Below, piece by piece: positions 10,401 through 18,598 of a stretch of 64,000 nucleotides of DNA. The notes under the pieces are model-generated. The model was given only the letters and a program-made list of their open reading frames with translations. It had not been told where the DNA came from and made no database searches. Position 1 is the stretch's first letter; each line of letters starts with the position of its first letter. The DNA comes from JBEKTW01 sp963727845 (GTDB lineage: Bacteria > Bacteroidota > Ignavibacteria > UBA10030 > SZUA-254): the NCBI GenBank assembly GCA_963727845.1, contig CAVSHI010000001.1, forward strand, positions 124,001 through 188,000. Reading direction: 5' to 3'. A program made the position numbers and the translations under genes.

Positions 10401-10488
10401 CGGCTTTGAGGCAGGCGAGTGGGTCGGCGGAGGGAAGAGGAAGTCCGATGATCCGAACGTATACGATGTTATTCTACCCCGGAGATAG
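7420..10488 (+). CDS. Secreted GH133-like glucan hydrolase (GDE_C domain) lipoprotein with glucodextranase-type C-terminal domain
   Basis: 1022 residues. The N-terminus is a lipoprotein signal with lipobox LAGC at Cys26, so it should be anchored in the outer or inner membrane. The start is uncertain: TTG 7420, or GTG 7447, which gives a more typical short signal. An amylo-1,6-glucosidase-like GDE_C (alpha/alpha)6 barrel spans about 280-665, with GLPWFDDYWGRDSY near 303-316 and DAETWMDA near 423. Residues about 810-1015 match the C-terminal beta domain of glucodextranases. It probably hydrolyses alpha-glucan or a related polysaccharide outside the cytoplasm. The residues between 670 and 800 are not recognised. 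It stands alone, followed by an inverted-repeat element seven bases after the stop. Confidence 0.75.
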   Translation: MKFHYHHFLVSIKSTLLILALLLAGCSRNPMEKKPITLDELMIEVKAPSREIAYTNKQAGYFYTETNGDLRTGWQGWHIMSTKMMDDYILTIDGKPLIKKEARLARVFPHQLIRVYPDEVLETVTLLDSIDALVVELDGTKGKDLTVAPLFGDSHLSGDYVTRLEENVLLIAKSRHLRRTAKENYPVWIGLTAALTTSNSRARFDSLNFGARFSPAQFSAEISNSSAAMILVAGDSASQVVSAAHEVAASYRQLIQKRKDRMERLLNRSYLRTDNERFTKAINWAKISMDALIMNQMKKGIYAGLPWFDDYWGRDSYISLTGATLVTGDFAVAKQILQSFSDWQDRNAGSPTFGRIPNLVTTNSIVYNTADGTPRFSIALNDYIKYSNDTAFAREMYPTMYVAIEGAISNHTDMHGFLMHGDAETWMDAVGPDGAWSPRGNRANDIQALWYRQLQVGVWLATLEGDRQTVVRWDGYAQTLISSFNRYFVNGDSGFVYDHLMPDGTPDRQMRPNQLFTLNMILDPDVKAKVFRTVTERLVYPHGVASLWQEDRNFHPYHHHEPYYVQDAAYHNGIVWTWLAGRWVDAATGYGLSDLAFTVSDNMATQMLDRGAVGTLSELLDAAPHPGESEPRLSGAFSQAWSLAEFVRSFYQSYLGVTVDAAAPRIYLRPRLPSSIQQADFTVPVGQFCVEVHYHIEKSDGEIVLKSPSDARDVEVQLEWPFPDGAARVFMARLRPNNPVTLEINHRGVMEKTATFSQQLDTTFRKPMESVSALQGICLATPVVHPDLKALQQPTHRILTNAEVKSPSSGTSVLYEITDPVGDDKGTGSYTYPLTPNLKPGSLDITYFKVSADEKNVHFLLRFRNLSNPGWHPEYGFQLTFGAIAIDKDGIPGSGQTLVGRNARYVLNRSHAFENIIYFGGGVSVEDAKGNILAEYRPVPGDERNPLGSVDTKTVSFAIPVEILGMPKSSWRYTVLIGAQDDHGGAGIGEFRNVGFEAGEWVGGGKRKSDDPNVYDVILPRR

Positions 10489-10494
10489 CAAATG

Positions 10495-10611
10495 GGTTGT
10501 AGGTGGTAGGTGATAGGTAGTAGAAACTGGATGTGGCAAACAAAGGGAGTTGATATGATTGATTCCATTATGCATGGCCAACCTATTCCCTATTTCCTAC
10601 CACCTATTACC
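10495..10611. repeat. Inverted heptamer-array element, gene-less copy
   Basis: The left arm (10495-10523) is four GGTNNTA-type heptamers and the right arm (10582-10611) is their near complement; 23 of 29 positions pair, including an unbroken 11-bp block around TAGGTGGTAGG. The right arm is identical over 30 bases to the arm at 47456-47485 beside the S23 gene. The 58-base interior keeps GGGAGTTGATATG, similar to the ribosome-binding region of the S23 gene (GGGAGGTGAAGATG). It looks like an internally deleted or empty form of that element, inserted seven bases after a stop codon. Confidence 0.6.
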
Positions 10612-10737
10612 TGGAAGATCCCCCGATGTCTGGCAGACCGACAGAAACATCATATGGAAGTAAGAGGATCAAATTGAGGATTTTTCCGTGCATTGAGTCG
10701 ACACAAAGCGCGAGCGGCTGCAATCGCCGGCCGCAAT

Positions 10738-10766
10738 TTGAATCTCACCCCCGCCTTTCGTATCTT
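10738..10766 (+). promoter_or_regulatory. Promoter TTGAAT-N17-TATCTT
   Basis: The -35 TTGAAT (10738-10743) and -10 TATCTT (10761-10766) are 17 bases apart and lie about 35 bases before the ATG of the TPR-receiver gene. The same grammar recurs before several other genes in the window. Confidence 0.55.
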
Positions 10767-10800
10767 TTCTGAAACAAAAATTGTGAAAAGGTGAGATTTT

Positions 10801-11463
10801 ATGGTTGCCGATCATTTAAAACTGGCCGATAAATACATTCTTCAGAACGAATTTGATGCCGCGGAGGAAGAAGTAAACCAAGCCGTCGATCTCGACCCGG
10901 GAAATATCTACGCTCTCGCATATCTGGAACGTGTCAAGCTCTACAGGGTTCAATATGAGAAAAAGAAGCGCGAAGGGGATCAGCCGCGCGGAGCCGGTCA
11001 ACAACATCTCCCGGGGCCGGCCAAGGCTTCAGGCAAGGTAAAGGAACCGGGCACTGCTTCAAAAATCATTGTTATCGACGACGAGTCGGACTACCGTGAG
11101 ATACTCGGGTTGTTGCTTTCGGGAGCGGGATACAAGGTGGAGTCGGCTTCATCGCCCGAAGAGGCAATCGAGAAATTGAAATCATTTGTTCCGGACCTCA
11201 TTCTGTGCGACATTCATTTTGATAACTCCGGCATGGACGGTTTCTCTCTCTACAGCCATGTTCGCAAAACTCCCAGTCTCGTAGCCGTTCCCTTCATCTT
11301 CATCACGGGAGTAAAAGACGAAAAGATACATCAATCGAGCCTGGAAATCGGCGTGGATGATTTCATCGCCAAGCCGTTTAGCGGCAGCACGTTGTTGGCC
11401 GCGGTCGGGGGGAAAATCAAGAGATTCAGTGAATTGAGGAAAACGGGTAAGGGGCCATCCTAG
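10801..11463 (+). CDS. TPR-response regulator receiver protein
   Basis: 220 residues; ATG 10801 is preceded by AAAAGGTGAG. The first 45 residues form a TPR-like helical pair (LADKYILQNEFDAAEEEV, then DLDPGNIYALAYLE). A charged, proline/glycine-rich linker of about 40 residues leads to a CheY-type receiver (about 87-210) with the acidic pair in VIDDE, the phospho-acceptor Asp in LCDIHF, the Thr in FITG and the Lys in AKPF. There is no DNA-binding output domain, so it probably signals by protein contact or by phosphotransfer. No kinase is adjacent, so the partner is unknown. Confidence 0.75.
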   Translation: MVADHLKLADKYILQNEFDAAEEEVNQAVDLDPGNIYALAYLERVKLYRVQYEKKKREGDQPRGAGQQHLPGPAKASGKVKEPGTASKIIVIDDESDYREILGLLLSGAGYKVESASSPEEAIEKLKSFVPDLILCDIHFDNSGMDGFSLYSHVRKTPSLVAVPFIFITGVKDEKIHQSSLEIGVDDFIAKPFSGSTLLAAVGGKIKRFSELRKTGKGPS

Positions 11464-11626
11464 GAAAACACCCGGTCGCATTTCTTCTCTGCAAGGAAAT
11501 CTGGCCATGCGATGATCGTGCCGAGGTGAGTACCGTCCCGATCAATGAATATATTTATCAGAACAGCTCCCGGATCAACCTCCCCCAATGAAAGCCATAT
11601 GACCCGGCATCGGGTTTCCGTTCATC

Positions 11627-11655
11627 TTGACAATCTTTGAAAATCTGCCTATCTT
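11627..11655 (+). promoter_or_regulatory. Promoter TTGACA-N17-TATCTT
   Basis: Consensus -35 TTGACA (11627-11632) and TATCTT (11650-11655) with 17-base spacing. The predicted transcript starts near 11662 and has a leader of about 95 bases before the cyclic-nucleotide-binding gene. Confidence 0.6.
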
Positions 11656-11756
11656 TTGACGGCTGCTTGTTCTTTTGAAGAGCGCAGAATTCGCCGCATA
11701 ATCAAAAACGCACGGCGTGCAAATCTTTGACATTTCATACTGAGGAAATCAATCCC

Positions 11757-12248
11757 ATGGATCATTTTTGGGGAATTGCGAAGAAGCAGAAGAAGAACGG
11801 AGAAATCAAAGAACTCCTTCGGGGCATTCCGCTGTTTGAACAACTCACCGACCGTGAATTATCCGGCGTTGAACGAATACTGCATGAACGCGTTTACACA
11901 CCGAAAGAAGTGATTTTTCGACAAGGTGAGCCGGGGATCGCTATGTATATTATGGAGAGCGGCTCGGTTCTAATTGAAGTCGGGAGCGACGGGAAAGTCC
12001 TGGCGGAATTACAGGAAGGAGAGTTTTTTGGCGAACTGGCGCTGTTGGACGAATCCCCTCGGTCGGCAAGCGCAATCGCGAAAACCGAATCTAAGATATT
12101 CGCTTTTTCACAGCCCGACCTCTTTTCAATGATAGAACGAAATCCCCGCCTCGGGATAAAGATTATCGTGTCCCTGGCTCGTATTATCGGCGATCGTTTG
12201 AAGCACATGAACGAACAACTCCATGAGTTAACGAAGGAGAAGACGTAG
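11757..12248 (+). CDS. Cyclic nucleotide-binding domain protein
   Basis: 163 residues. ATG 11757 is chosen because TGAGGAA lies about ten bases upstream; an in-frame TTG at 11727 lacks this. A single cNMP-binding beta-barrel (about 20-140) has the phosphate-binding cassette FGELALLDESPRSASA, including the conserved Glu and Arg. No DNA-binding helix-turn-helix follows, so it is not a CRP-type activator; it is more like a stand-alone sensor. It ends one base before the AI-2E family transporter gene, which suggests it controls or partners that membrane protein. The ligand (cAMP, cGMP or other) cannot be read from the sequence. Confidence 0.8.
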   Translation: MDHFWGIAKKQKKNGEIKELLRGIPLFEQLTDRELSGVERILHERVYTPKEVIFRQGEPGIAMYIMESGSVLIEVGSDGKVLAELQEGEFFGELALLDESPRSASAIAKTESKIFAFSQPDLFSMIERNPRLGIKIIVSLARIIGDRLKHMNEQLHELTKEKT

Positions 12249-12249
12249 T

Positions 12250-13290
12250 ATGTCTGATCTTTCCACTCGGTATACGAAAATATTTTTCATTCTGCTCTTG
12301 CTGACGGCGGCTGGATTCTTTCTTTTTGCCATCGGTGAAATCGTCCGTCTCTTGATTATCGCGGCGCTGCTTGCGTACATTCTTGACCCAATCGCAACCG
12401 GACTGGAATCACGGGGCCTGAGCCGCCTGGCCGCCACCGGGATAGTTTTTGTGGGAATAGGTCTTGCGATATACGCCTTTGGCTTCTTCGTCGTGCCGGC
12501 GCTTATTCGTGAAATCCAAAACCTTCAGGCAAGCGCCTCGATGAATCAAACGAGCGCGATCGTCTCTGAACTTCAGACATACATTAATCAGAAACTTGCA
12601 TTCTTCGGGATGCAGGGGATTGATTTGGCCGAGAGAATCCGGGAAGCGAAAAGCGGGGTCAGTGAACGGCTTCTCGGCTATGTCGTGGCCCAGGCCGTGC
12701 CATTTGTCACGCAGGCGGTGGCTCTTCCATTTGTGATTTTCTTCCTGCTGAAAGACGGCAGGGAAATGAAAAAGACGCTCCTGGCTGTTGTCCCGAACAG
12801 GTACTTCGAGTTCTCTCTCAATCTCATCTACAAAATGGACATGCAGTTGGGTTCATACTTGCGCGGGCAGTTTCTCGATGCGTTCATCTTCGGTATCCTC
12901 TCAACTCTCGCCATGTGGATACTGGATGTGAAGTACTTCTTTTTCATCGGCATCTTTGCCGGGCTGGCAAATTTGATCCCCTATGTCGGCCCGCTGGCCG
13001 GCGGAATCCTGGCGAGCGTCATGACCATCCTCACCACCGGCGATCTCTCTCGCCTTCTGTACGTTGTCCTCGCATTCATCATTGTAAAGCTTGTCGACGA
13101 TTCGATTATCCAGCCGATCGTCATCGCGAAGAGCGTTGACATGCACCCGCTCCTTGTGCTCCTGGTCGTGATCATCGGCGGAGAATTCTTCGGGGTCATG
13201 GGAATGCTGCTCTCCGTGCCTGTGGCGGGTTTTGCGAAGGTTGTGATCCGGGAGAGCAGAATCGTTTTGCGTCGCTACAGGTTTGTTTGA
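12250..13290 (+). CDS. AI-2E family transporter (TerC/PerM-like permease)
   Basis: 346 residues, with about eight membrane segments and an N-terminal hydrophobic pair. The family signatures are present: LANLIPYVGPLAGG in the middle, DDSIIQPIVIAKSVDMHPLL, and the C-terminal GEFFGVMGMLLSVPVAG. Members move varied small molecules or ions across the inner membrane; only a few carry AI-2, so that name should not be taken as function. The ATG lies directly after the stop of the cNMP-binding gene (TAGT-ATG), so the two are one transcript from the promoter at 11627. Confidence 0.85.
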   Translation: MSDLSTRYTKIFFILLLLTAAGFFLFAIGEIVRLLIIAALLAYILDPIATGLESRGLSRLAATGIVFVGIGLAIYAFGFFVVPALIREIQNLQASASMNQTSAIVSELQTYINQKLAFFGMQGIDLAERIREAKSGVSERLLGYVVAQAVPFVTQAVALPFVIFFLLKDGREMKKTLLAVVPNRYFEFSLNLIYKMDMQLGSYLRGQFLDAFIFGILSTLAMWILDVKYFFFIGIFAGLANLIPYVGPLAGGILASVMTILTTGDLSRLLYVVLAFIIVKLVDDSIIQPIVIAKSVDMHPLLVLLVVIIGGEFFGVMGMLLSVPVAGFAKVVIRESRIVLRRYRFV

Positions 13291-13616
13291 TTCCCGCGTT
13301 GCAGGCCTGGGGGGGTCGTCTACGAAAAAGTGCCATTGAAGAAAATGCCCCAAAATGCCCGGATTCGCGAATTTTCGAGCATTCTAAGCTTTTCCAGGCC
13401 ATTATTTTTGATCGCCAGTTGACAATCCACGACACTCTTATTATATTTGAGTTATCGCTATGTCGAGATGCTCTTAGATTCCCGAGAGAACCCTGTACAT
13501 GTTTCTATCCTGGAAATGTGTCGGTGGGTTCCTCTCCCCCATTTTAGAGAAAACTAACTTCACACAAATCGCGGATTTTTTTCCTGAACAATTCAAACGA
13601 AAGGAGCAAAGTCGTT
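13291..13616. other. Intergenic leader of the T9SS protein gene
   Basis: 326 bases. The only clear signal is the promoter at 13419-13449, which gives a leader of about 160 bases. AAAGGAG lies nine bases before the next ATG. No hairpin or riboswitch fold was recognised. Confidence 0.55.
13419..13449 (+). promoter_or_regulatory. Promoter TTGACA-N17-TATATTTG
   Basis: TTGACA (13419-13424) and TATATT (13442-13447) with 17-base spacing. The -10 element extended to TATATTTG also fits the TAnnTTTG form described for Bacteroidota. It drives the large T9SS cargo gene at 13617. Confidence 0.65.
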
Positions 13617-16600
13617 ATGAAGAGAATATACCTTTTGCTATGCGTTTTTTTGTTGGGCAGCTTTGCGGTTGCTCAGCAAGAGCGAATGCTCGTTGGGATC
13701 AACGGCGACGTCGTTCGCTTGAAGAAAGGAGAAAGCGCATCACACGCGCTGCAGCAATTTCAAAAAGAAAAGGGGCTGAGGCAAATCTCGGAGGCCACGT
13801 GCACCAACCCGTTGCAGTTTGGCTATGACCCCGCCGATTATCCACCAAGCGGTACTGTCTGGGTCTCCTCTTTCAAAGACATGTTCGGAGAGTGGTTCAC
13901 CGTGCCCTCCGATGGCGTGATAGATACGTTTTATATGTATAATCCCGGAACTTACATGAATCAAGATTCAACGCTCGCGCTGCGATTGATGGAATCCCGT
14001 CTAAATGACAGCACGGGACCGGGGTACGGTGCCTTGGCGCCTTACGCTCCGGGTCCGGCTGATCCTACCCTTGGCTATGGTCCCCGTTGCTGGGGGTACT
14101 TCACGAACACTAATGACCTGGAAGGTCAGGAATACAACATTAGCCCGCAAATTGGCGGCGTCGCCGCATTCGTTACGGACGCGACCCCGCCGGACACAAC
14201 CGCCTGGGTTTCGACGCTGCAAAAACAATTTCCGAATGCACCGCTGACGGTATCTCCGGCAGGAGACGAGATCTGGGGACTTGGAGGATATCCGTTCCGG
14301 CATCTTCAAGTCAATGCAGTTAACAAGTTCAATTTACATATCATTGGCGCACCGGCGGTCCATGCGGGTCAAGCGGTCCTCCTAGCGCTTATCGTTCCGG
14401 GTGCTCACCCGGTGGGGACTGATAATACAGTAACAGGGGTTTACGATTGGCCTTCTCAGGCTGACGCCAATGGATTCTACCATACGCATGCCTGGAAATT
14501 CTATGAACACAACAGTACGTGCGGCATTCCTGGATGGGTCGACCGCGGATACTGGGAAGTCAATATCTGGTACTCGATGACGGTATCGGGCAACACACCG
14601 CCGCGCGTAACGAGTATCACCAACCTGGGAACAACGCTTGGCGGATCTCCCCGCGATGTACTTGTCAATCTCGAGGATTGTGACTTTGCTAATGAAGCTG
14701 CGGCCGGCGTCGCCTCGGCGCACATGGCGTACTCCGTCGATGGAGGACCGTTCCAGGTGCTTCCCTTGGACTTCTTCGGCGGGACCACGTACCACGGCCA
14801 GATTCCGGCTATCGCTCCGACGACCGGCCGGCCGTATTCGCGTACCGTCCAATTCTATGTGGCGGCAGCCGATTCTCAAGGATTGGTGATGGATAGCGGC
14901 GTCGTGCATTCGTATAAAATTATCTCGTTCGGCGATGAGTGGTATTATCCTGATACGGCGGTTGCGTGCGTTCCCCAGAGTATCAAGGATACGCCGGGCT
15001 ATCAGCAACTTGATACGACGAGCACACTGGGGGTTCACGTCCACCCGACATGGTTCGAGCCTCCATACTCGGGATCCGGTAGCGCTCCCAAGGATGATGG
15101 GACTGCAGGGCCGTTCGCGCTCGGTGGACCGTTCATTTACTTCGGGGATACGGTGAACTACGCCTGGATCGGGATGAACGGTGCGATGTCGCTCTCCAAA
15201 TTCGCGAACGATACAATCGATGTGAGCGACAACGGATTTTATACCGACTATGATTATTATTATCAAGAGGCTGAGCATCTCGGACGCGGAGATACGGCAG
15301 GTGCAGGCAACATACCGAGGAACTTTATCGCGACGCTATGGTACGACCTCATCTACGTCGATACAAGCAACGTCCAGTATGGCCGCATCTGCTGGAAGAG
15401 CGATAGTTGCCGTTTCATCTCAGAGTTCGACTCCATCGGCATCAACTATGACGTAGGAACGGGGGAAACCGGGGCCTTTTTACAGTCTCCGACGACGTTC
15501 CGCACGATACTGAACAAGTGCGATGGCACGATCCAAATGCAATGGGACAATGTTCAGGAGTCTGGCGCTCCTGTGGATTCGATTTCGAGTGTGGGCCTCA
15601 CGGGGAACTATGGAAGGATTATCCGGCCTGATTCGGTGGCAACGCAGGTGGGTTCAAATCCCGGCTTCCTGAAGTTTTTCCGCGGGTCCGAGAACGGCCC
15701 TTATCAGCTCAAACCTCGCGACGGATGGTGCGTCGAGTTCCATCCGACCGCCGGCTCCGTGGCGGCGAGCGGCTGGAATATCCTGTCGTTGCCTGTGACG
15801 CCGCAAGGGAACAATAACGCGAAGACGACTTTGTATCCGTCGGCAGTTTCGCAGGCGTTCACGTACCGAGGCGGATATGTGCAGAGCGGGACGCTGGCGC
15901 CGGGGATGGGTTACTGGCTGAAATTCCCCGCTGCGAATACGTACGCAACGGCGGGATTGCCTGTCTACAACGGAGTCGACAGTGTGAAGACTGACTGGAA
16001 CCTCGTGGGATCGATTGTGAAACCGGTCCTGACGTCGGCGATCGTTCAGTCCCCGACGAATATCGTAACGTCGAATTACTACGGTTACAACCACGGGTAC
16101 GTCATTGCGACAGAGATCGACCCGGGCAAAGGATACTGGGTGAAGTCGAACCAGACAGGCGCCCTGCAGTTGACGGCGAGCTCGATCCCGAAGGCAACGC
16201 CGGGAATCACGGACCTGACGGTTCTGAACAAGATCACGGTGAGCGACGCTGCGAAATACCAGCAGCCGTTGTACGTTGGCAGTGAAAGCCAGCTCAAGAC
16301 GCCGGCGAGCTTCTATGAACTTCCGCCGACGGTACCCGACGGCGTGTTCGATGTGCGGTTTGCGTCGCAGCGGATGCTGGAGACGTATCCGGACAATATG
16401 GCAGCCGGGAAGGTGTACGAGTACCCGATCAGTCTGCAGTCGAGTTCGTATCCAGTGACGGTTCAGTGGGATATCAAGAACACGAACGGCCGGACGCTGA
16501 CATTGACAGACGGACTGGGTGGTCGGATAGTGAACAACGTGGTGTTGAACAACACGGGATCGATCCAAATAACGAACGCGAGCGTGAAGTCGCTGGTGCT

Positions 16601-16907
16601 GAGACTGGTGGACGGAGTGGCGGTGCCGAAGGAGTTCGCGTTGAGTCAGAACTATCCGAACCCGTTCAACCCGACGACGCGGTTCAATGTGGATGTACCG
16701 AAGACGACGAACGTCGACGTAATCGTGTACAACATACTGGGCCAGAAGGTGGCAACGTTGATGACCGGGCTGCAATCGGCCGGTTACCACACGGTGGAAT
16801 GGGACGGTCGAGACGCGCATGGATTGGTGGTGCCGAGCGGGATGTACTTTGTTCGGATGTCTGCCGACCAGTTCTCGTCAGTTCGCAAGGCCATGATGCT
16901 GAAATAG
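13617..16907 (+). CDS. Large T9SS-exported protein of unknown function
   Basis: 1096 residues with a Sec signal peptide (cleavage probably after AVA, about residue 19) and, at the end, a T9SS type A sorting domain (about 1010-1096) with NYPNPFNPTT, VYNILGQKVATL and SGMYFVRM. It should cross the outer membrane through the type IX system and stay attached or be released at the surface. The body is not recognised. It has an Ig-like stretch near 330-420 and a region near 720-860 of repeated WN-L-S and GYWLKF / GYWVKS motifs common in surface proteins of this group. ATG 13617 follows AAAGGAG. It is monocistronic, with its own promoter and a strong terminator. Confidence 0.8.
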   Translation: MKRIYLLLCVFLLGSFAVAQQERMLVGINGDVVRLKKGESASHALQQFQKEKGLRQISEATCTNPLQFGYDPADYPPSGTVWVSSFKDMFGEWFTVPSDGVIDTFYMYNPGTYMNQDSTLALRLMESRLNDSTGPGYGALAPYAPGPADPTLGYGPRCWGYFTNTNDLEGQEYNISPQIGGVAAFVTDATPPDTTAWVSTLQKQFPNAPLTVSPAGDEIWGLGGYPFRHLQVNAVNKFNLHIIGAPAVHAGQAVLLALIVPGAHPVGTDNTVTGVYDWPSQADANGFYHTHAWKFYEHNSTCGIPGWVDRGYWEVNIWYSMTVSGNTPPRVTSITNLGTTLGGSPRDVLVNLEDCDFANEAAAGVASAHMAYSVDGGPFQVLPLDFFGGTTYHGQIPAIAPTTGRPYSRTVQFYVAAADSQGLVMDSGVVHSYKIISFGDEWYYPDTAVACVPQSIKDTPGYQQLDTTSTLGVHVHPTWFEPPYSGSGSAPKDDGTAGPFALGGPFIYFGDTVNYAWIGMNGAMSLSKFANDTIDVSDNGFYTDYDYYYQEAEHLGRGDTAGAGNIPRNFIATLWYDLIYVDTSNVQYGRICWKSDSCRFISEFDSIGINYDVGTGETGAFLQSPTTFRTILNKCDGTIQMQWDNVQESGAPVDSISSVGLTGNYGRIIRPDSVATQVGSNPGFLKFFRGSENGPYQLKPRDGWCVEFHPTAGSVAASGWNILSLPVTPQGNNNAKTTLYPSAVSQAFTYRGGYVQSGTLAPGMGYWLKFPAANTYATAGLPVYNGVDSVKTDWNLVGSIVKPVLTSAIVQSPTNIVTSNYYGYNHGYVIATEIDPGKGYWVKSNQTGALQLTASSIPKATPGITDLTVLNKITVSDAAKYQQPLYVGSESQLKTPASFYELPPTVPDGVFDVRFASQRMLETYPDNMAAGKVYEYPISLQSSSYPVTVQWDIKNTNGRTLTLTDGLGGRIVNNVVLNNTGSIQITNASVKSLVLRLVDGVAVPKEFALSQNYPNPFNPTTRFNVDVPKTTNVDVIVYNILGQKVATLMTGLQSAGYHTVEWDGRDAHGLVVPSGMYFVRMSADQFSSVRKAMMLK

Positions 16908-16935
16908 CTTCTGTGTCAGAGAGGTCTGTAACGGG

Positions 16936-16965
16936 ACAGCCCCAACCGGAGATGGTTGGGGCTGT
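16936..16965 (+). terminator. Rho-independent-type terminator
   Basis: A perfect 12-bp GC-rich stem (ACAGCCCCAACC with GGTTGGGGCTGT), a six-base loop and a short T-rich tail, 29 bases after the T9SS gene stop. It lies between convergent genes and may work both ways. Confidence 0.8.
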
Positions 16966-17066
16966 TTCATTTGAGATTGGAACCGGTGTTTGCAGCTTCT
17001 TCAATTAGAACGAGCAGCCACGCTCCTCCAACGCACGCGCAAAAAAAACGAGATACCTCTGGAAAA

Positions 17067-17945
17067 CTAACTTACAGCTTTCTTAATCGCGAAAATATGC
17101 TCGGGGGTCGTCCCGCAACAGCCGCCGATAATTTTCACGCCGAGCTTTTTCAGCGCCAGACTTTTTTCTGCCATGAATTCCGGCGATTCCGGGAAAACGG
17201 ACATCCCGTCTTTCAATGCAGGTATCCCAGCGTTTGATTGGATAATGATGGGCAGCGTTGTGTGCTTTGCGAATTCTTCCGCTATCTTCACCATATTCAG
17301 GATCCCGTTTCCGCAATTCGACCCGACAACGCCGGCACCAGCTGCGGCAAGCCCTTCCGCTGCCTGCGCGACGGTCGTTCCCATCACAGTATAAAATCCA
17401 CGGGGAGTGCTGTCGAAAGTCATTGTCGCGAGGACCGGAATGGAGGACGAAATCGACCTTGCGGCCTTGACCGCCAGCGTCGCCTCGTTCAAATCTGTCA
17501 TGGTTTCAACGCAAATAACATCTATGCCCTCGTCGACAAGTACCTTCAATTGCCTCCTGAAAGAGTCGAACACTTCCTCCGGTGCGGTGTCGCCGTACGG
17601 TTGAAGGATTCTACCGCACGGGCCACACGATGCAGATACATAGGCGCGGTCTCCGACAGCTTTTCTGACAGAATGAATAGCCCGGGCGTTGATCTCCTCG
17701 GTCTTGCTCTCCAGACCGTAGGACGAGAGCTTCAGCGGTGAACCGCCGAAGGTGTTTGTTTGAATGATTTCCGCCCCCGCATAGAGGTACAGGCCGGCGA
17801 TTGCCTCGAGTACTTCGAGATGGTCAAGGTTCATCCTCTCCGGACATTCACCCGGGTTCAATCCCCGCTGAAAGAGCATCGTTCCCATCGCCCCGTCGGC
17901 AATGATGACTCCGGGCATCCCGAGTCGTTCCCTGAATGGCCGCAT
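17067..17945 (-). CDS. Homocysteine S-methyltransferase domain protein (MetH N-terminal module type)
   Basis: 292 residues from ATG 17945, which overlaps the stop of the corrinoid gene by one base (TGATG). A single homocysteine-binding TIM barrel has DGAMGTM at its start and the three zinc-binding cysteines: C211 in GSNCGNG, and C276/C277 in GGCCGTTP. It should transfer a methyl group from a methylated corrinoid protein to homocysteine, forming methionine. It lacks the pterin, B12 and SAM-activation domains of full MetH. Two of those functions sit in the adjacent genes, and an MttB-family methyltransferase is in the place of the pterin domain. It is the last gene of the cluster. Confidence 0.85.
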   Translation of the reverse strand: MRPFRERLGMPGVIIADGAMGTMLFQRGLNPGECPERMNLDHLEVLEAIAGLYLYAGAEIIQTNTFGGSPLKLSSYGLESKTEEINARAIHSVRKAVGDRAYVSASCGPCGRILQPYGDTAPEEVFDSFRRQLKVLVDEGIDVICVETMTDLNEATLAVKAARSISSSIPVLATMTFDSTPRGFYTVMGTTVAQAAEGLAAAGAGVVGSNCGNGILNMVKIAEEFAKHTTLPIIIQSNAGIPALKDGMSVFPESPEFMAEKSLALKKLGVKIIGGCCGTTPEHIFAIKKAVS

Positions 17946-18584
17946 CAGGTTCTCTTGACGAATTTCTTCACGCAATCAACGGCGCTGACACCGTCGAAAC
18001 AATACGAATCCGCTCCGATTTCCCGGGCATATTCCATCGACAACGGAGCGCCGCCCACAATGATCCTGGTTTTTCCATACAGCCGACGTTCCTTTGCCAG
18101 CTCGACGACCTTTTTCATGACCGGCATTGTCGTTGTCAGCAGCGCCGACATCCCGATGACGTTCCGCATGTTCCTTCTCGGCAGTTTCGATGAATTGCTG
18201 CGGCGATACGTCATTGCCGAGATCGATCACTTCGAAGCCGGCGCCCTTGAGCATGATGGCGACGAGATTCTTGCCGATGTCGTGGAGGTCGCCCTGGACG
18301 GTGCCTATTACCACCTTGCCGATCGTTTTCACTCCATCTCTGATAAGAAGCGGTTTCAGCAAATCCATGCCTGCGTACATTGCTTTGGCGGCAAGAAGAA
18401 CCTCCGGTAAGAATATTTCGTGGTGTTTAAACTGCTCTCCCACAATCGACATTCCCGCGATAAGCCCGTCGTCCAAGATTATCCTTGGCTCGAGTCCTTT
18501 TCCGATCGCGAGTTGGGTGGCCTCTGCAGTTTTCTTTACATCGCCGCTCCGGAGACTGCCGGCTAATTGTTCAAGAATTTCCAT
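17945..18584 (-). pseudogene. Corrinoid (B12-binding) protein, one-base frameshift
   Basis: If one extra base is ignored this encodes about 212 residues, the usual length of methyltransferase corrinoid proteins. An N-terminal helical cap (1-85) is followed by a Rossmann B12 domain with DLHDIG at 99-104, whose His101 would be the lower cobalt ligand. Frame 1 (from ATG 18584) reads to TAEKEHA. Frame 2 resumes with VIGMSALLTTTMPVMKKV and ends at 17945. The break is an extra T on the plus strand at 18162-18163, where GACGTC has become GACGTTC. It would carry the methyl group between the MttB-family enzyme and homocysteine. Either a recent pseudogene or a sequence error. Confidence 0.8.
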
Positions 18585-18598
18585 TGTCTCTTGCTTGT

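Larger units (their letters stand above)
10489..10800. other. Intergenic region with CCTANNA inverted-repeat element and promoter
   Basis: 312 bases without a gene. The left part is the inverted heptamer element (10495-10611) and the right end carries a TTGAAT-N17-TATCTT promoter (10738-10766). Between them (10612-10737) nothing recognisable was seen. Confidence 0.6.

Noticed and set aside
15649..15662. GGTTCAAATCCC resembling a tRNA T-arm
   Set aside because: It lies inside a coding frame and no acceptor, D-arm or anticodon stem can be formed around it.
14382..16820. Two long minus-strand frames (14382-15278 and 15654-16820) opposite the T9SS gene
   Set aside because: Arg-rich antisense shadows of a real, signal-peptide- and sorting-domain-bearing gene.
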